This document shows, piece by piece, positions 60,925-64,000 of a DNA stretch of 64,000 bases. The first letter of the stretch is position 1. The number at the start of each line of letters is the position of its first letter. Where the stretch lies: positions 62,001 through 126,000 of the forward strand of contig NZ_RHOK01000001.1 in NCBI RefSeq assembly GCF_003946175.1, read 5' to 3'. The notes under the pieces are model-generated. The model had not been told where the DNA came from. It saw only the letters and a list, made by a program, of their open reading frames with translations, and ran no database searches. Source of the stretch: Lacticaseibacillus suibinensis. Lineage in GTDB: Bacteria; Bacillota; Bacilli; Lactobacillales; Lactobacillaceae. The translations under genes were made by a program, and so were the position numbers.

Positions 60925-63066
60925 TCATTTAATATCATCTGGGGTTTGCGGGTACTCGATGCGCGTATAAAAGGTGCTGGCTAAGCCCGCTTCTAGTGAA
61001 GCTTCGACTTGCCGCAGCTGCGCTACGGTGATCGGGGCGTCATCGAATTGCCCATCAGCGAGCCGCTCGTCGGTGATGTGATGGACAAAATCGTGAATTT
61101 TCTCTGGCGTCGGCTGCTTCATCGAGCGGATGGCGGCTTCACAAGTATCCGCCAGGTTGATCACCGCCGCCTCGATGCTTTGCGGCTTTGGGCCTTGATA
61201 ACGGTACTCAGATTCTGGCGTGCTCGGATCCGTTTTTAACGCTTCCATGTAGAAGTATTTCATCAAAGTAGTGCCATGATGTTGCTGGCAAATATCAATG
61301 ATGAATTGCGGCATGTGGCGTGCCTTGAGCATCGCCACCCCGTCATCGACATGGGCAAAAATAATTTTGGCGCTGGCCTGCGCTGACAAATGATGGTGCG
61401 GGCTATCGAAGCCATTCGGCATGTTCTCGGTAAAATAAAGCGGCCGTTTCAACTTGCCCACATCATGATAATAACATGCCACGCGCGTCAACCTCGCTCG
61501 GCCCCCGATTTTTGCCACGGCGTTGGCGGCCAGACTCGCCACCATCATGCTATGGTGATACGTCCCGGGCGCCTTGGTCAACAGCTCGCGCAGCAGCGGG
61601 TCATTCGGGTTGCTCAACTGATTCAGCCGGAAAATCGCGTCATCGCGCCAGATTAACTCCAGATACGGCGTGACGCCAATCGCCAAAATATAACCGAGCA
61701 CCTGCCCCACCACGGTGAAGCCTAGGGTCTGCCAGGTCAAACTGCTGGTGAACCGGGCCCCTTGCATCAGCATCAAACTGACGGTTAAGGCGAGATTCAA
61801 GCCCAGCACCCAAAACGCCACACGCTGCAACACATCATTAAGCCGGCGCTTGGGAATCATCACCGCCAAGATACCAGTGGTTAAGTACGTTACTGCGGTG
61901 CCAGCGGTGAAAATCGTGCCGGTGGTGGAATAGAAAATGAAGTATGCCAGCAGCGTTTGCATCAAGGCCGCCAGCAGCCCCCACCGCCGGTCAATGAACG
62001 TCCGGAAAATTAACGGTAGCAGCGCTGCTGGTAGCAACAAGGTCAAATTCGCCCCACTGGTGTTTGCCAAGTAGCGCAGCCCCAGCATGATTAGCGCCAC
62101 TAGCAGCATGCCGCCGCCATATAGCAGCAATTCTTTTGCTTGCTCTGCCCGCGGATGATCCATGAGCAGCGCGAGCACTGCCAGCGCCTGCACAATCAGC
62201 AGCACGCCAAAGCCCAGCAAGGCCCAAGGCGCCTTGCGTTTGGTCAGGCCCAGCACGGTGATTTGATGCAGCACGCTTTGATCGATGAGCTGCCCTTGCT
62301 GCACGATGACCTGCCCTTGCAAAATCGCAACCGGCTTAACCGCCGCGGCGGCAGCCGCTTGCTTGGCCTTGGTTTTAGTGGTATCCACCAATTCATTGGC
62401 GATGAGGGTTTGGTTGACCAAAGTCGTGGCCACTTTGTTTTGGGCTGCGGTTAAGTTAGCCGCCTTGACCGCGCGCCGGGCGGTTTGCTTGCTAGCGGTC
62501 AGCTGATCACTCGTCACGCGGCCGGCGAGCTGTGCCGCAACGGCCTTGCTGGCGGCTTCAAAGGCCTGGTGGCGCTGGGCCTGCGTTAACCCATAAGCCT
62601 GGGTTAAAAAGGCCGTGCTGAATTGATAGAAATAAGGGTAATCGGCCTTGCTGTATTGGGCGCGGAACGTTTTGGTCAGCTCCGCCGGCGTCGGGACCGC
62701 CAGCACAGCATTGGCGTTATCCTTTTGCGCCTTCTTCAGGGCGGTCTGCGCTTTGCTGGTGGCGGTGGTTTCCACCGTTGCTAACGCTTTTTCGAACCGA
62801 GTCAGTTGATCGGCTTGCTTGGTGCTGACGCTTTGATCATAACTGTACACCGGCGTGGTGGCATTGGCCGCCGCGACCCGCGCCTTTTTAGTGCTGGCAA
62901 GATCTTGCACGGTTTGCGTGGCAATGATGGTTTGCGGCGCGGCAGTGTTGACCTTTACCTGCAGTGGCCGCGGCCACAAAATCCACGCCGCCAACGCAAA
63001 CAGCACTGCGCTAAATATCAGCAGCAGTGCTAAAGCACGATGACTAAATTTTGGCGTTGTTTCCAT
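60925..63066 (-). CDS. pgpH: PgpH-type HD phosphodiesterase (7TM-HD, c-di-AMP)
   Basis: Membrane c-di-AMP hydrolase by family (713 aa). TM1 (ALALLLIFSAVLFALAAWIL) is followed by an extracellular domain of about 260 residues rich in Ala/Thr/Lys, then seven TM helices, then the HD domain with HHSMMVASLAANAVA, ACYYHDVGKLKRP, HHHLSAQASAKIIFAHVDDG (shown as a landmark) and QHHGTT. The true start is the ATG at 63066 with SD GGGGGA; the frame to 63180 lies inside phoH. c-di-AMP control affects osmotic balance and wall stress. Confidence 0.94.
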   Translation of the reverse strand: METTPKFSHRALALLLIFSAVLFALAAWILWPRPLQVKVNTAAPQTIIATQTVQDLASTKKARVAAANATTPVYSYDQSVSTKQADQLTRFEKALATVETTATSKAQTALKKAQKDNANAVLAVPTPAELTKTFRAQYSKADYPYFYQFSTAFLTQAYGLTQAQRHQAFEAASKAVAAQLAGRVTSDQLTASKQTARRAVKAANLTAAQNKVATTLVNQTLIANELVDTTKTKAKQAAAAAAVKPVAILQGQVIVQQGQLIDQSVLHQITVLGLTKRKAPWALLGFGVLLIVQALAVLALLMDHPRAEQAKELLLYGGGMLLVALIMLGLRYLANTSGANLTLLLPAALLPLIFRTFIDRRWGLLAALMQTLLAYFIFYSTTGTIFTAGTAVTYLTTGILAVMIPKRRLNDVLQRVAFWVLGLNLALTVSLMLMQGARFTSSLTWQTLGFTVVGQVLGYILAIGVTPYLELIWRDDAIFRLNQLSNPNDPLLRELLTKAPGTYHHSMMVASLAANAVAKIGGRARLTRVACYYHDVGKLKRPLYFTENMPNGFDSPHHHLSAQASAKIIFAHVDDGVAMLKARHMPQFIIDICQQHHGTTLMKYFYMEALKTDPSTPESEYRYQGPKPQSIEAAVINLADTCEAAIRSMKQPTPEKIHDFVHHITDERLADGQFDDAPITVAQLRQVEASLEAGLASTFYTRIEYPQTPDDIK

Positions 63067-63079
63067 CGCTGTTCCCCCG

Positions 63080-64000
63080 CTAAGCCTTGGACTGCTCGCT
63101 GGCCTCGCCATACGCTTCAATGATCTTCGCGACCACCGGATGCCGCACAACATCGCTGGCGGCAAAGGTGGCAAAACCAATGTGATCGATATCCTTAAGA
63201 ATCTTCTGGGCCTGAATCAAGCCACTGTGTTGGTTAGGCGGCAAGTCGATTTGGGTGATGTCGCCGTTGACAATCATCTTCGACGAAAACCCGAGCCGCG
63301 TCAGGAACATCTTCATTTGCATCTGGGTGGTGTTTTGGGCCTCATCCAAAATGGCAAAGGCATTGTCTAAGGTCCGCCCCCGCATGTAAGCCAGTGGCGC
63401 AATTTCAATCACGCCGCGGTCCATCAAGCGATTAGTGTGGTCCGTACCGAGCACCGCGTACAAGGCATCATAAATCGGCCGCAAGTAGGGATCGACTTTC
63501 TCCTTCAGATCGCCAGGCAAAAAGCCCAAGTTTTCACCGGCTTCAACCGCCGGCCGGGTAAGGATGATTTTTTCGACCTCACCAGCCTTCATGGCGGCCA
63601 CAGCCATGACCACTGCTAGGTAAGTTTTCCCGGTGCCGGCTGGGCCGATGCCGAAGGTAATATCATTGTGCTTGATCGACTGCACGTACTGACGCTGGCC
63701 AAAATTCTTGACGCGAATCGGCGCCCCTTTGGCATCGCGAATCAGCGTTTCACTGTACATGTCAGCAAAATACTCCAAAGTACCGCGTTTGGCCATGTTG
63801 ATGGCTGACACCACATCTTGAGGCGCCACGGCAATGCCCCGACCCAGCAGTGTCAGCAATTGCGTGATGAGCTGGTAAGCTAAACTCGTGGCCGCTGGCG
63901 TGCCCGACAAGCGCAACTCTTGGCCAAATGGGGCAATGAGCACATCCAGTCCTTCCTCGATCAAGGTCAGGTTCTGATCATTGATGCCAGCAATGGCAAT
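63080..64000 (-). CDS. phoH: PhoH family protein (5' end cut by window)
   Basis: Predicted ATPase, possibly an RNA helicase-like partner of YbeY. Walker A is GIGPAGTGKTYLAVVMA and Walker B is FAILDEAQNTT, with ILTRPAVEAGENLGFLPGD between and VNGDITQIDLP after. The frame is open to base 64000, and the first visible residues IAIAGINDQNLTLIEEGLDV match the region shortly after the usual N-terminus. So about 20 residues are missing. The frame TTG at 63964 is not the start. Confidence 0.95.
   Translation of the reverse strand: MAIAGINDQNLTLIEEGLDVLIAPFGQELRLSGTPAATSLAYQLITQLLTLLGRGIAVAPQDVVSAINMAKRGTLEYFADMYSETLIRDAKGAPIRVKNFGQRQYVQSIKHNDITFGIGPAGTGKTYLAVVMAVAAMKAGEVEKIILTRPAVEAGENLGFLPGDLKEKVDPYLRPIYDALYAVLGTDHTNRLMDRGVIEIAPLAYMRGRTLDNAFAILDEAQNTTQMQMKMFLTRLGFSSKMIVNGDITQIDLPPNQHSGLIQAQKILKDIDHIGFATFAASDVVRHPVVAKIIEAYGEASEQSKA

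Noticed and set aside
1-64000. Prophage, IS element, CRISPR array or tRNA cluster
   Set aside because: No integrase, transposase, cas gene, regular repeat-spacer pattern or tRNA-like sequence was seen.

Overview
The window is a chromosomal segment of a GC-rich lactic acid bacterium, most likely in the Lactobacillaceae and near Lacticaseibacillus. The reasons are the gene order shared with low-GC Gram-positives (dinG-tseB-aspB-asnS-dnaD-nth; gpsB-rnpB; dnaG-rpoD; phoH-pgpH-ybeY-dgkA-cdd-era-recO-glyQS), a mevalonate rather than MEP isoprenoid route, a RexAB-like AddAB, T-box leaders and strong SD-led starts. No phage, IS element, CRISPR array or tRNA gene was seen. The DNA looks like core genome with a few accessory insertions.

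Layout. 1-3 kb: class Ib ribonucleotide reductase (nrdE cut by the left edge, nrdF). 3-8.2 kb: M13 endopeptidase pepO, lipoate ligase, a small unknown protein, a 2-hydroxyacid dehydrogenase and a tyrosine-phosphatase-like protein. 8.26-12.8 kb: a T-box leader with a UGG (Trp) specifier controls one operon holding an ascorbate-type PTS (EIIA, EIIB, EIIC) followed directly by trpB and trpA. 12.8-14 kb: HAAS/PadR membrane-protein pair. 14-17 kb: rRNA methyltransferase, RNase P RNA, gpsB, ypsA, with recU-pbp1A read the other way. 19.8-34.5 kb: comEB, nth, dnaD, asnS, aspB, tseB, dinG, addA and addB on the minus strand. 34.7-37.6 kb: mevalonate operon mvk-mvaD-fni, without phosphomevalonate kinase. 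37.8-42.5 kb: rRNA m5C methyltransferase, a MacB/FtsX-like orphan, an orphan methyltransferase, an Fe-S assembly factor, a tautomerase and YitT. 42.7-44.1 kb: C69 dipeptidase. 44.3-52.2 kb: nif3, trmK, rpoD, dnaG and glyQS with a glycine T-box. 52.2-57.1 kb: a structured intergenic element, a LOG-family gene, and a large MMPL exporter with a divergent TetR regulator. 57.2-64 kb: HAD phosphatase, recO, era, cdd, dgkA, ybeY, pgpH and phoH (phoH cut by the right edge).

The most unusual feature is the Trp-T-box operon. Its regulator senses uncharged tRNA-Trp, its last two genes make tryptophan from indole-3-glycerol phosphate (IGP) via indole, and no upstream trp genes are next to them. A PTS that phosphorylates its substrate on entry sits between sensor and synthase. 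My inference, untested, is that the PTS imports an indole-containing precursor (for example indole-3-glycerol) and delivers it as IGP. Other points of note: a dnaG reading frame with no ATG, GTG or TTG at the expected start (ATC with a good SD) and a lost zinc-ligand His; an endonuclease III without its Fe-S cysteines; and three long intergenic inverted-repeat structures.
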